Virus record (IMG/VR): IMGVR_UViG_3300027759_000345
Location: 1 to 28,097 of that record
Source of the DNA: a virus
Direction: 5' to 3' (one strand)
DNA length: 28,097 nucleotides
The notes under the pieces were generated by a model. That model had not been told where the DNA came from and ran no database searches. It saw nothing but the letters and a program-made list of their open reading frames with translations. This document shows, in pieces, positions 12,252-20,890 of this stretch; the first letter of the stretch is position 1; each line of letters opens with the position of its first letter. A program made the translations under genes and the position numbers.

Positions 12252-14147
12252 TCACGCTATTGCTAAGAAAAGGTATGCGCCGCCACTGACATTGATAGCC
12301 GCTAGAATAGCCGAGTTAAGCGCAAATCCTGTTGAAACTGTGGTCACAGCGCCAAGCGTTGCTACTTCCGCAGCGGTGGTGTTTAGAAGGAAGTAGGGGT
12401 CTGTTAAAGTTGTCATGCCGCGAGCCGTGTCATAAACGTACCAATCCCCTGTGCTATTTGTGCGTTTGATAAGCACAAACCTCGCGCCACCGGCACCAAA
12501 CCCGCAGTTGATGGTTTGCGTTGTTCCGTTACCGGTGTAAGAGCCAACCTTACTTACGCCGGGACATGTAGCAAAGAGGTAAGCGATGTTGTTTTCACCA
12601 GCCCCATTGATTAAACTTACTGTGTTACCAACTGTAAAATTTGTAGTTGTAGCAGAGGTGTTGTTCCAAATGTTAGAAGTTGACGAACTCGCATCAGTTT
12701 TATTTAAGATAAGATTGTTTGTATTTGGTATTGCAGTTCCGCCGACAGGTTTGTCTGCCCCGGTTGCTCTATTGATACCAATTATCAATTCAGGAGCTAC
12801 CCCTAAATTGTGGCTAACTGTTTGAACCGCGCCTGTTCCTGTCCAGCAGACAACATCAAAGAAACTTGGTGCTCGCTGAAAAAGATAGTTGATGAACGTG
12901 GCGCTGGAGTTGTTTGTAAGCGTTGATGTTGTGCCGACATTCACGCCGTCCATCACATCCCACGGATTGGCCTGCAATATCGTTACGCCTGCCGCAGTTT
13001 CTGCCGTTGTTCCAACCCCTGAAAGATAGCCCGTACTGGTCAGCCTCGACGAAATAAGATTCGCAACAACAGAAGCTCGATTTTTAATAATAACAGCGTC
13101 TGCGGTCTGACCCCCAGTAACGGTGGCGTTCGCCCCGGTGCCAGTGCGGGCATTTAGCCCAAACACCTTCGTCGCATCAGTTGGAACTTTCATCGGACCA
13201 CGACGTATGGCGACATAAGTATAGGTAATACCGGCGTCGCTTATCTGGTTAATAAAACCCGTAGACGTGACGTAAGCCTGAGCCGCAGTTGCTTCAACAG
13301 CAGTTGAATTTGCAATTAAATTTGCGTTAGCCGTGCTGGCATACATTCCTCGCATATTATCGATCATCCACCAATTCGAAGAGTTGGCGTATGCCTTCAA
13401 AAGTAGAAACTGCGGTTCCCAACCTAGATTTACAACCGTTCCAGTTGTTGCGGCAAACGTCCCAGTTGTAACAACGCTCTGCGTGCCATCAAGGCCAAAG
13501 CCACCAGCGTTGTGCGCCCATGCGTAAACGATGTAGGTCGCACTCGGAAGCGTTGACGCAAGAGTTGCCGTTGTGCCTGAAACAGTCAGGGTCAAGGTTG
13601 TGGACCCAGCCGCGGTCGAGTTGAACGCCGGATTGCGAGTAGGAGATGCTTGGTTCCAGCAAACCCAGCTTGCAACTGCACCTGTGGTGTTTTTAATTGC
13701 TACAAAACCCACAGTACCAAGCGAAGACAAATTAACAGTGCTGGCTGTTCCAGTCGTATGGACGACGGAGACAATTTCAAAGAACTTTGCCTGCTTACGG
13801 AAGGTCCATGAAGCGTATGTAGAGCCATTAGTATTTATTCCAACCGCTCCGCCCAGTGTAAAACCAGTTGTGTTAAACGACGTCAAGCTCGCGGCAAGAG
13901 AAGCCTCAATATCTGTCGTGTTAGTGTTTATTTCGTTTAACACGCCACGAGTTGTGTCAAAAAGGAAATGACCAGAAGCAAACCCTCTGTTTTTAATCCA
14001 AACCATGCCTCCTTTTGTAGATAGGTCAATCCCATTCGTAAATGGCTGCGTTGTGCCGTTGCCTGTGTAAAGGTACGTTGAAAAAACGTCTTCGACGTAA
14101 GCCTCTCCACCCTTAAAAGAGGCTGCTCTGAGTTTATCAGCAAGCAT
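12252..14147 (-). CDS. Tail fibre/spike protein with DUF7483-type repeats
   Basis: This is a 631-residue protein rich in Thr, Asn, Gly and Ala, with recurring modules that begin YTGNGTTQ (near residue 28 and again near 545) or WTGTGAVQ (near 430), followed by LGVAPELIIG / GWEPQFLLLK / GARFVLIKR strands and W-Y/V-DTARG motifs. This is the DUF7483 pattern of phage adhesins. It is probably the main receptor-binding fibre. Its start overlaps the upstream stop in TAATG. There is no pectate-lyase or endosialidase motif that I can see, and no visible peptidase cleavage domain at the C-terminus. Confidence 0.8.
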   Translation of the reverse strand: MLADKLRAASFKGGEAYVEDVFSTYLYTGNGTTQPFTNGIDLSTKGGMVWIKNRGFASGHFLFDTTRGVLNEINTNTTDIEASLAASLTSFNTTGFTLGGAVGINTNGSTYASWTFRKQAKFFEIVSVVHTTGTASTVNLSSLGTVGFVAIKNTTGAVASWVCWNQASPTRNPAFNSTAAGSTTLTLTVSGTTATLASTLPSATYIVYAWAHNAGGFGLDGTQSVVTTGTFAATTGTVVNLGWEPQFLLLKAYANSSNWWMIDNMRGMYASTANANLIANSTAVEATAAQAYVTSTGFINQISDAGITYTYVAIRRGPMKVPTDATKVFGLNARTGTGANATVTGGQTADAVIIKNRASVVANLISSRLTSTGYLSGVGTTAETAAGVTILQANPWDVMDGVNVGTTSTLTNNSSATFINYLFQRAPSFFDVVCWTGTGAVQTVSHNLGVAPELIIGINRATGADKPVGGTAIPNTNNLILNKTDASSSTSNIWNNTSATTTNFTVGNTVSLINGAGENNIAYLFATCPGVSKVGSYTGNGTTQTINCGFGAGGARFVLIKRTNSTGDWYVYDTARGMTTLTDPYFLLNTTAAEVATLGAVTTVSTGFALNSAILAAINVSGGAYLFLAIA

Positions 14148-14710
14148 TACGTCACCTGACCAACAAGCGCGCCGTAAATTGTGGTGCTAATCTTCCAAAG
14201 CTGAATCACGGTGTAGCCGCCAGATGGAGTAAGGACAGGCGCAGAACCTCCTACCCATACAATCGGCATTGAAGTCCAATTCACTGTAAATGGAGTTGTG
14301 TTGTCATTGACCATTAACGTAATTGATTGACCTTCAGCCCATGTTCCAGCAGTTGGAGTTGAATTGCCAGAAAGAGTCCAAGTTTGAATTGAAGCATTTG
14401 TTGGCGTTATTGCTGGAGTTGTTCCAGAAAGAATATGAATTTCTTCCGTATATCCATCCAAAATAACAGGAGCAGACAAATTTTTAGATGATAACGTTGT
14501 CCCAACACCAAGTGTCAAACTAGCAAGTGTTAATTCGCCGGATACGCCTATTTCTTCAGCGACTCCAGTTGCGGCAGTTGTTCGACCCATTAATTTAGCA
14601 GTCGCCATTAATAGATCGTGTTCATCATTCCAGTTGGAAGGGCGAACAATAGTTGTGTCTGCGTCATCTGACTTTAGACTTGCGAATTTATGCTTTAATG
14701 AAACAGCCAT
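14147..14710 (-). CDS. Hypothetical tail/fibre-associated protein
   Basis: This is a 187-residue protein from ATG 14710 (GAGG 7 nt upstream; the in-frame TTG at 14716 is less likely). The N-terminus (VSLKHKFASLKSDDADTTIVRPSNWNDEHDL) is a motif repeatedly found at the start of phage tail proteins that anchor fibres. The remainder is beta-rich (LDGYTEEIHILSGTTPAITPTN…IQLWKI). It is encoded immediately before the large fibre and probably links it to the tail tip. The enzymatic function, if any, is unknown. Confidence 0.75.
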   Translation of the reverse strand: MAVSLKHKFASLKSDDADTTIVRPSNWNDEHDLLMATAKLMGRTTAATGVAEEIGVSGELTLASLTLGVGTTLSSKNLSAPVILDGYTEEIHILSGTTPAITPTNASIQTWTLSGNSTPTAGTWAEGQSITLMVNDNTTPFTVNWTSMPIVWVGGSAPVLTPSGGYTVIQLWKISTTIYGALVGQVT

Positions 14711-14736
14711 CTTCAATCCTCAAGCATAAAGACGAA

Positions 14737-14768
14737 TGGCCGCTGAAAGATGCCCAGCGGCCAGTTTT
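14737..14768 (-). terminator. Hairpin, probable (bidirectional) terminator
   Basis: Perfect 9-bp stem TGGCCGCTG / CAGCGGCCA with a 9-nt loop lies in the 59-nt gap between two late genes. On the - strand it is followed by TTCGTCTTT; on the + strand by GTTTT. It may partly attenuate fibre transcription relative to upstream tail genes, or protect mRNA 3' ends. Confidence 0.65.
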
Positions 14769-14769
14769 A

Positions 14770-15198
14770 CTAATCTTCAGTGATCGTTGAAGCCGTCGTG
14801 AGACGAGGCGTCACATTAGCTGCAACGCTGATGTTGGGCGTAACGGTGCCAGAGTAGAGAATTTTTCCAGTTCCACTAACCGCAGTTCCAACTGCAAAAT
14901 AGCTGATTGTTGAAGTTCCAGCAGTACATTCTGGAAAGTCGATTGCCGCAACAGGCGAAACACTATTGGCCGTTATAGTCCAGCCTCCAGATGTACGAGC
15001 AACTGTCTTGCGAGTATATCCGGTATATGCCGTTTCGTTAGTCGTCTGAGTTCCAGCTTCTCCCGGATCAGCGGTATGCAGCGAAACATAAAGATTAGTC
15101 AAAGGCGACGACGTGGCATTGTCTGCAAGGTTGGCAATCGCCGTGCCGTTGAAGATCAGAAGAAGCAGATCATTTTCGAAGGTATTTGATTTCGACAT
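14770..15198 (-). CDS. Conserved tail fibre-type protein, 142 residues
   Basis: AAGGAAA precedes the start. The protein reads NTFENDLLLLIFNGTAIANLAD, then LYVSLHTADPGE, GYTRKTVAR and a beta-rich end. This family is widespread in phage genomes and usually labelled tail fibre or hypothetical protein; LHTADPG…TNETAYTGY is diagnostic of it. It is probably a small structural component of the tail tip. A stem-loop terminator follows its stop. Confidence 0.8.
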   Translation of the reverse strand: MSKSNTFENDLLLLIFNGTAIANLADNATSSPLTNLYVSLHTADPGEAGTQTTNETAYTGYTRKTVARTSGGWTITANSVSPVAAIDFPECTAGTSTISYFAVGTAVSGTGKILYSGTVTPNISVAANVTPRLTTASTITED

Positions 15199-15254
15199 AG
15201 CCGTTTCCTTTTCAATCGGCGCGATTTATTGAACTTGCCACACCATACCACAAA

Positions 15255-15277
15255 TTGAGATCGCCGCTATATCTCAA
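15255..15277. repeat. Perfect inverted repeat in an 89-bp intergenic gap
   Basis: TTGAGAT, 9-nt spacer, ATCTCAA. It lies between the genes at 14770-15198 and 15288-15629, in the largest gap of the late operon. It could be an operator-like dyad or an mRNA hairpin. It is not a good terminator because the stem is AT-rich and no T-run follows closely. Confidence 0.5.
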
Positions 15278-15287
15278 CGATACATTG

Positions 15288-15629
15288 TCATGCTTCAGGA
15301 TATGGGAAGCGTGCGCGGATTTCAGCGCGTTTGCTTGTCCATACTGCTTCTGTTGTTTCGCCCGCCTGCCATTTGAAAAACAGCGGATCGGATTCAACGC
15401 GATAAGCGTTTGCGCGCTGAACCTTTGCATTGGCGATGATCTGCTCAGGCGTCGGCACAACGGGAACATATAACGCTGGATTGAGTTTCAGCGCTTCGGC
15501 GTAAATCTCACGGCCATGCGGTTCAACATCGGCTGGATCAGCAGTGAACGGAATCCAGCCATATTGCGGATGCTGAATTTCGCAGTCGATGGCGCCATTG
15601 GCGGTGAAAACAGGATTGCGGATGTCCAT
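15288..15629 (-). CDS. Small tail-associated protein, assembly-type
   Basis: This is a 113-residue protein. The N-terminus describes a strand-rich head (DIRNPVFTANGAIDCEIQHPQYGWIPFTADPAD), the C-terminus a helical part (PTPEQIIANAKVQRANAYRVESDPLFFKWQAGE). Proteins with this QHP.YGWIPFTA…EADPLFFKWQ layout recur beside fibre genes in phages and are considered tail-fibre accessory proteins. It starts 1 nt after the upstream stop, with a further gap after its own stop. Confidence 0.75.
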   Translation of the reverse strand: MDIRNPVFTANGAIDCEIQHPQYGWIPFTADPADVEPHGREIYAEALKLNPALYVPVVPTPEQIIANAKVQRANAYRVESDPLFFKWQAGETTEAVWTSKRAEIRARFPYPEA

Positions 15630-15630
15630 T

Positions 15631-16056
15631 TTATGCAGTCCTCAAGAATAGTGACGAAACGCCAAGCCCAGTGGCCGATCCGCTGTTGCCGGGATTGATT
15701 CGACCCATGCAACGCCATGTCCCTGCTGGAGAGGTCAGAGCATTAGCTGTTGCAGTGAATCCGCCTGAATTATCAAACAGCAAATAATCAATCGCGCCTG
15801 AGTATTTTAATGTTGAACCAGCAACCGTTGTTCCCGGCGTAATAACATCGTCTGAATGTAAGAACGCATACGTTCCAAGCGTTCCATATGTTGCACCAGC
15901 AATCCCATCTCTAACCGCTGCAAACAAAACGCGAGGCGCACCAGCAGCGCCCTCTGATATTGCCACAGGGTTATCCCGCAGAGCAGTGATAACCGAGCCA
16001 CGCGGCCTGCCACCAGCCGCCACGGCGGTATTTGGTATAGTTGTCCATGTTGTCAT
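15631..16056 (-). CDS. Hypothetical tail-tip protein, Gly/Ala-rich
   Basis: This is a 141-residue protein beginning TTWTTIPNTAVAAGGRPRGSVITALRDNPVAI, a motif common at the N-terminus of small tail-tip proteins in siphoviruses. The remainder is beta-rich with many Gly and Ser. It starts directly adjacent to the hub stop (TAA then ATG). It is probably structural; the fold or partner cannot be deduced. Confidence 0.7.
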   Translation of the reverse strand: MTTWTTIPNTAVAAGGRPRGSVITALRDNPVAISEGAAGAPRVLFAAVRDGIAGATYGTLGTYAFLHSDDVITPGTTVAGSTLKYSGAIDYLLFDNSGGFTATANALTSPAGTWRCMGRINPGNSGSATGLGVSSLFLRTA

Positions 16057-17799
16057 TTATAGCCACCTGAATGGGCGTTCAACGCCGTCTAAGTCTGTGT
16101 CATCATCCTTAAGCCAATAGCCGATTGTGGCTTTTTGTGTTGGCGTGGCACTAGCCCATTCTGGGATGGTATCGTCAACCCATTCCCAAAGGATTCCAAC
16201 CATATCGTTGTCTTCAGCCACAAAATCATAAACGCTGCCGTTTATTTTTGCTTCAGCCGACGTGATGACCCACGTATTCTGCTTGGCTGCGCCGGTAAAA
16301 TCAACGTCCATGAAGTGACTGATCGTCAGATTATCGCCGGTCCAATATGCCGTTTCATCCGTCAAGCTGAACGATACTTCACGCCGAACATCTTGGAAAC
16401 GGTTAAGATAAGTTGCGGCCAGATTATTCGCAATGGCGTCTGTCTGGATAAACCGGCAAAACAATTCACGCACTTGAGGCTCGCCACCGTACTCAATTTG
16501 CTTATCGACATTGATGAAGACAGTTGCGCGCTCGTAATTAAACTTGTCAGTTACCGATCCAGTAATGCTGCGCTGGATATAATAGACATGGATTTGCGAG
16601 GCGCGTTCTTCTGGGATTTCTTTTACAGAAAACGAACCAGCGATGATGTTGGCATCATCGGTGATCAAAGGCGGTGCTGCGTCTGGGCGCTGCGAGCGCA
16701 GAATTATCTTCTGCACTCGCTCATCCCACCAGATGCTCACCAAAGCCTGAAGACAAATCTCGGCCACCAATTCTTCAACCTTATTTGTTTCAGTTAAATA
16801 AGCGGTGAAGATAAATTCTGGGCGCCATTCGTCGGCTTCAGATTGCCATGCTGCATAATCAATATAGCTAGAGCCGATCTTTCCCCATGTTGTCAATAGA
16901 TCGTATAATATCGCATCAAAGCGAACATTCTCGTAAGCAAGGACGCGCTGAACTTTTGCGTTCTGAGATGCTGTCGCAGCTTCTGTATTGAGCAACGCGC
17001 GAACAACTCCGCTGAACACTACATTATTAAAAGCGTTAATTGCTCGCGACGTATAGGAAACGACCTCGCTTCCGATCCTGAGATAGCCGCTCGATGGGTA
17101 ATCGGTCAGAACTGCACCAGCAACTTCGATGCTTGTCGCATCAACCGTCAAAGCGGTTGCAAGTTCTCCCGGCGAAAGCGTTGGCGCGTTGACGTTTGTA
17201 TCCGTGACTTTGCGCAGAATATCTTTAGCTGTAATCGAGACGCCGTTGCGACCGAAGTCAATCTTTTCGATTATGTATTCGCGCTTTGTCATTGCAGACA
17301 ATGCTTGTCCACGATAGCCTTCATAAATCCTGACGATAAATCCAACATGATTTGGATTGCGTGCCAACCATTTTGACCAGAACGAGCCTTGCAATGCTGG
17401 ATTATAAGATCGACTGCTTAGATATGGATCGGTGCCAATGTCGTTCCAAGGAAAATCTTTGATCGTGATCTGGCAAACGCCGCGATAGCCAAGCGGAGAT
17501 TTATTCTTGCTGCCAGATGCAATGTTGAGCATCGTCGGCGCAGTCTGATAAGACATGAGTGCAGGAATGCCAAGCGCCGGTTGATAAGCGCCAGCCGTAG
17601 TGATCCATTCATGCGCTAGATCGCGCACGAATTGAAGCGATAGAGTATTGACAAGATTAAGAGCAGATCGATATTTGCATGTTGTATTTGTATTGAAGCA
17701 TTTATCTCCGGTCGCCAAGCAAGGCGACGTTCCAAACACCCGCGAGCAAAGCGGCTGGATGATCTCGACCATTTCCAACGGTTCTTGGGCGAATGTCAT
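16057..17799 (-). CDS. Tail hub/tip protein with gpL-like cysteine motif
   Basis: This is a 580-residue protein. The N-terminus has Cys18-x8-Cys27-x6-Cys34-x6-Cys41 (PLCSRVFGTSPC, KCFNTNTTCKYR). Lambda gpL and the gene transfer agent hub use C-x8-C and C-x6-C pairs to bind a 4Fe-4S cluster, so these residues are probable cluster ligands. The middle part (IEKIDFGRNGVSITAKDIL…) resembles DUF2163/tail-hub domains, and the C-terminal half is beta-rich with WTGDNLTISHFMDVDFTG. It should form the hub below the distal tail ring and carry the fibres. It starts in an ATGA overlap with the distal tail gene. Confidence 0.8.
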   Translation of the reverse strand: MTFAQEPLEMVEIIQPLCSRVFGTSPCLATGDKCFNTNTTCKYRSALNLVNTLSLQFVRDLAHEWITTAGAYQPALGIPALMSYQTAPTMLNIASGSKNKSPLGYRGVCQITIKDFPWNDIGTDPYLSSRSYNPALQGSFWSKWLARNPNHVGFIVRIYEGYRGQALSAMTKREYIIEKIDFGRNGVSITAKDILRKVTDTNVNAPTLSPGELATALTVDATSIEVAGAVLTDYPSSGYLRIGSEVVSYTSRAINAFNNVVFSGVVRALLNTEAATASQNAKVQRVLAYENVRFDAILYDLLTTWGKIGSSYIDYAAWQSEADEWRPEFIFTAYLTETNKVEELVAEICLQALVSIWWDERVQKIILRSQRPDAAPPLITDDANIIAGSFSVKEIPEERASQIHVYYIQRSITGSVTDKFNYERATVFINVDKQIEYGGEPQVRELFCRFIQTDAIANNLAATYLNRFQDVRREVSFSLTDETAYWTGDNLTISHFMDVDFTGAAKQNTWVITSAEAKINGSVYDFVAEDNDMVGILWEWVDDTIPEWASATPTQKATIGYWLKDDDTDLDGVERPFRWL

Positions 17800-18581
17800 C
17801 CGGCATAACCTGTGACGTCAATGGAAACGGCGCGATAGGCTTTCACGCCCATGTTAGCAGGCTGAACGTCTGAACTCGTCCATACCCAGCCAACGTCGGT
17901 TGTGATCGATGCTGGATTGCCAGCAATGCCGAACGGATAAAGAGGGAGCGTTTTAGCAAACGGCTCAAACGTTGAATCGTACCAAGCTGCTTCCAGATAA
18001 TCCCACGAATATGAAGTCGTAATCGCTTGGCGCTTGGCGATCCTGCCTAGCCATTGCCCTGTCTCGCTGAACTGTTGCTGCGCTTCGGTGACGCGGTTCA
18101 GAGTGATCGGCTTGTGTCCACCATAGATCGGCATCGTCATTTGCAAGGCAACGCCAGCGCGGATGATGCCGATATATATTCCTGATCCTGAATCAACTGT
18201 GATGCGTAGTTGACGGATTGAATAAGGCGTTCCTGCATTATTGAACAATACGCATATAGCTGTATTGTCAGTTGGCGTAACAGTTGCGCGAGTCACATAT
18301 GTGCTTCCAGTTGTCGCTTCTGTTTGCACCGTAATTGTTCTTCCGCTGAGATTATGCGCAGCAATAAAAACGCAATCCACGTTTACGCTTGCAGCGGTTA
18401 ATAGCGTCCAAGTATTTGCGCCAGCCGCACAAGCCCAACGCTGCGCTGTGTAGTCGTTCGTTGCATATGTTCCATTTGTTCCGGTAGCCGTTAAAGTTCC
18501 AGTTATTGGAGCATAAAGAATCCGCGCATGGGTCAAAGGATAATTGCTTCCGACCGTATAGCCTGCCGTGTTTATCGTCAT
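17796..18581 (-). CDS. Distal tail-like protein
   Basis: This is a 261-residue protein placed between tape measure and hub, the normal position of the distal tail (Dit) ring protein. The N-terminal two thirds are beta-strand-rich (CAAGANTWTLLTAASVNVDCVFIAAHNLSGRTITV), similar to a carbohydrate-binding-like sandwich. The C-terminal part has QFSETGQWLGRIAKRQAITTSYSWDYLEAAW…PFAKTLPLYPFGI, which is the stretch I regard as diagnostic of this tail protein group. Function is inferred mainly from order. Both ends overlap neighbours in ATGA. Confidence 0.75.
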   Translation of the reverse strand: MTINTAGYTVGSNYPLTHARILYAPITGTLTATGTNGTYATNDYTAQRWACAAGANTWTLLTAASVNVDCVFIAAHNLSGRTITVQTEATTGSTYVTRATVTPTDNTAICVLFNNAGTPYSIRQLRITVDSGSGIYIGIIRAGVALQMTMPIYGGHKPITLNRVTEAQQQFSETGQWLGRIAKRQAITTSYSWDYLEAAWYDSTFEPFAKTLPLYPFGIAGNPASITTDVGWVWTSSDVQPANMGVKAYRAVSIDVTGYAG

Positions 18582-20326
18582 GCCATTACGCCTCTGATCT
18601 GCCCGCCATTACGTTGCGTGGAGTTTAGCTGATCTATGAACTGCCGCGCAAACTTTTCTCCAAAGCCCATTGGATCGTTTGCCATTGTGAATTGAAACGT
18701 GGTCGTTGGCGATGGAGCAGCAGCGCCTCCACCTCCAGCGCCAGCAGCCGCAGCGCCTCCGCCACCTCCACCGCCGCCTGATGAATTGACGCTTTTAATT
18801 GATGCAACCGCAGCAAGACCCTTTGCCGCAATCGCAGCATACGCCACAAACTTCTGGAACGGAGTCACAAGTGTAGGATCGGCCATAGCTTGCGTTGCAG
18901 CCGAGAACGTAGACATAAGAGCCTGCGCTATATAGAACGCCTTCGCTGCTGCCGCACCTTTCTTGCCACCGCTTTCGATGATGCTGGCGATGCTGCCAAA
19001 CGTGCTTGCCATGTTTCCAAGCGTTCTTGCATCTGTTGCGGCTTGCATCCGTTGCATATTTTGCTGATGCTTTGCATCGAGTGCTTCGATGACTGCATCT
19101 TGTTCAGCTTTTAGAGCAGCCTTTGCTTCACCATGCAAAGCTGTATCAGCCAATTCAATCGCGAACGCTTCTTGAAGCAACAGACGATTGCGCTCATAGC
19201 GAGCAATCAACAGTTGTTCTTCGGTCAACGTGCTGTCGATAATGAACTGCATCCGTCGCTGCATCTGCGCGGTCATGCCGTCGTCTTCGACTGCTGCTGG
19301 TTTTACTTTTGCCGCTTCGGCGTCGGATATTCTTTTAAGAGCGGCTGCTCGTTCTGCTTCTAGTTTAATTCTTGCTGCACCTTCAATATTTCCAGCAGCT
19401 AATGCTTCAGCGTAAGCATTTTCTAGTTTTGTTCTGTCAGATATTGGTGTTGGAGATATTCCTTGAATTGTTTTCATTGCTGCTTCAAATTTGCGCAATG
19501 ATTCAGCAGCACCAGAAATTTCAAGATCAAGATTTGCGGCTGATGCCCCTGCCTTGTTAAGTGCAACTGCTACGCCTTCGGCAGACGAAATAATTTTTAA
19601 TAGTTCGTTTGCATATTTCTGAATGGAAGCATCGTCTTGAAATTGAAGCGCCAATGCGGCAACAGCGCGTTCAAAAGTTTGTAAATCAGGAGTGCCTCTC
19701 TTAACGCTATCATTGAAGGCAAGAATAGGAGCCTGAAATGCTTCAAAGCCTTTTTTAAGAGTTGTTCCTGCGGCATCAACATTGCCAAACATAATAGTGA
19801 TTTCGTCCAACGCAGGTCGCGTTGAAGATATAGAATTAACGATTGCTTCTGATAATTGCTGAACTTTTTCTTGCAGACTTCTGATTGATTCTTGGCTTTT
19901 TACTTTTAAGACTTCATCTGATTTTTTTTCAAATTCTTCTAAGCCTTTAATGGCTTCTGGATACGCCAACCCAATCGCTTTGATAACTTCGGCGTGCTGC
20001 TTTAAGACTTCGTCAAGAGTTGCAATTTTGTCCAATCCGCTTGTTACATAAGTAACAATAGCACCTCCAAGCAAAGTAACAGCAGTTGCTGCCAGATTTG
20101 CAGGATTTACCAAATTCATCAAAGCGCCAGCAAGACGACCAGCAGCAGGAACAGTTGAGGATTCTATATTCTTTCCGGCTTGTTCCATCGCCGTTGCAGT
20201 TGTTCTGCCTGCTGAATCAGCAGCCGCTTCAACTTGCTTTAACGCAGTAACAGTCTCAGCAGAACCTTTTTTGATTCCGTCTGTGTTGGCGCTGATGACG
20301 ATCTCAATAGTTTTGTTATCGGCCAT
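18578..20326 (-). CDS. Tape measure protein
   Basis: This is a 582-residue, mainly helical protein located after the frameshifted chaperones, as in all siphoviruses. Hydrophobic stretches occur at about 65-100 (LAGALMNLVNPANLAATAV) and in the 490-510 region; the central part is coiled coil. At about 516-537 there is a Gly/Ala-only linker (eight Gly in a row, then AAAAGAGGGGAAA), followed by a conserved C-terminal tail (PMGFGEKFARQFIDQL). The length is short: at the usual 1.5 Å per residue it would predict a tail of roughly 85-90 nm. It starts inside the end of the fused chaperone frame (11-nt overlap). Confidence 0.9.
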   Translation of the reverse strand: MADNKTIEIVISANTDGIKKGSAETVTALKQVEAAADSAGRTTATAMEQAGKNIESSTVPAAGRLAGALMNLVNPANLAATAVTLLGGAIVTYVTSGLDKIATLDEVLKQHAEVIKAIGLAYPEAIKGLEEFEKKSDEVLKVKSQESIRSLQEKVQQLSEAIVNSISSTRPALDEITIMFGNVDAAGTTLKKGFEAFQAPILAFNDSVKRGTPDLQTFERAVAALALQFQDDASIQKYANELLKIISSAEGVAVALNKAGASAANLDLEISGAAESLRKFEAAMKTIQGISPTPISDRTKLENAYAEALAAGNIEGAARIKLEAERAAALKRISDAEAAKVKPAAVEDDGMTAQMQRRMQFIIDSTLTEEQLLIARYERNRLLLQEAFAIELADTALHGEAKAALKAEQDAVIEALDAKHQQNMQRMQAATDARTLGNMASTFGSIASIIESGGKKGAAAAKAFYIAQALMSTFSAATQAMADPTLVTPFQKFVAYAAIAAKGLAAVASIKSVNSSGGGGGGGGAAAAGAGGGGAAAPSPTTTFQFTMANDPMGFGEKFARQFIDQLNSTQRNGGQIRGVMA

Positions 20327-20887
20327 CTGATTTCTTCATCCATGCCTTGAGGTCGTCAACGTCGTTTTGCTTTAGTTTCCCTGCGTATTTCTTCGGCTCA
20401 TTGATCTGCTCAAACTGATCCATGTGCATGTGGTACTCTAGCCACCATTCTGAGATAGTCATTTCCCAGAACTCGCTTGGCTGGATTCCCCATTGTCGCG
20501 CCCATAGATACAGATTATTCCAGTCTAACGGCTTGACGCCCTCGCCTTCGACCGTTTTTAGGCTTGGACGTCCTGATTTTTTATTTCGCGCGCCTCTGGC
20601 GTGAACGCCTTAAGCGTTAACTGAATCAATTCTCCAACTTCGGCTTGATCGCCGTTCATCAGTTCTTCGTACACTTCATCTTCGGTCGCAACCGCTCCAG
20701 CAGCCGAAAGCATACGATGCAGGACAAACGCCATGTGCGATATTTGCGGAACGCCTTTGGCCGTATTAACCGCAATGGCCGTTAGGCTGATGTCGCCCAT
20801 TTCAATGGAGCGCATGAGCCGCATTGATGGCGTGACAAAATATTCTTTGCCACGCCATACAATTTTAATTTCCCTGAAGACTGCCAT
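20316..20887 (-). CDS. Tail assembly chaperone fusion (G-T type) made by -1 frameshift
   Basis: Reading the 20558-20887 gene to codon 104 and then slipping back one base at A-AAA-AAT continues for 86 codons to TAA 20316-20318. The product would have about 190 residues. The extension reads SGRPSLKTVEGEGVKPLDWN, then WGIQPSEFWEMT and LEYHMHMDQFEQ, with the W…G…P.EFW.MT signature of the gene transfer agent gp10.1/TIGR02216 tail chaperones. No good start codon or ribosome site precedes the second frame. In lambda, G and G-T keep the tape measure soluble and recruit tube subunits. The fused frame ends inside the tape-measure start. Confidence 0.8.
20558..20887 (-). CDS. Tail assembly chaperone (G type, gene transfer agent gp10-like)
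   Basis: This is a 109-residue protein: FREIKIVWRGKEYFVTPSMRLMRSIE, then a helical body with AAGAVATEDEVYEELMNGD. The N-terminus resembles the gene transfer agent gp10 / GTA_gp10-type chaperone domain. It lies between the tail-tube genes and the tape measure, where all siphoviruses place this chaperone. It is the unshifted, more abundant product. Its last codons (REIKNQDVQA) contain the slip site. The start follows the upstream stop by 3 nt. Confidence 0.85.
   Translation of the reverse strand: MAVFREIKIVWRGKEYFVTPSMRLMRSIEMGDISLTAIAVNTAKGVPQISHMAFVLHRMLSAAGAVATEDEVYEELMNGDQAEVGELIQLTLKAFTPEAREIKNQDVQA
20576..20582 (-). promoter_or_regulatory. Programmed -1 ribosomal frameshift site
   Basis: On the - strand the sequence is A AAA AAT in the 0 frame of the chaperone (codons 103-104, Lys-Asn), a canonical X-XXY-YYZ heptamer. 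Slippage by one base opens the long downstream frame. A palindromic GGACGTCC follows 3 nt later, but no strong stimulator hairpin is obvious. Confidence 0.8.
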
Positions 20888-20890
20888 TTT

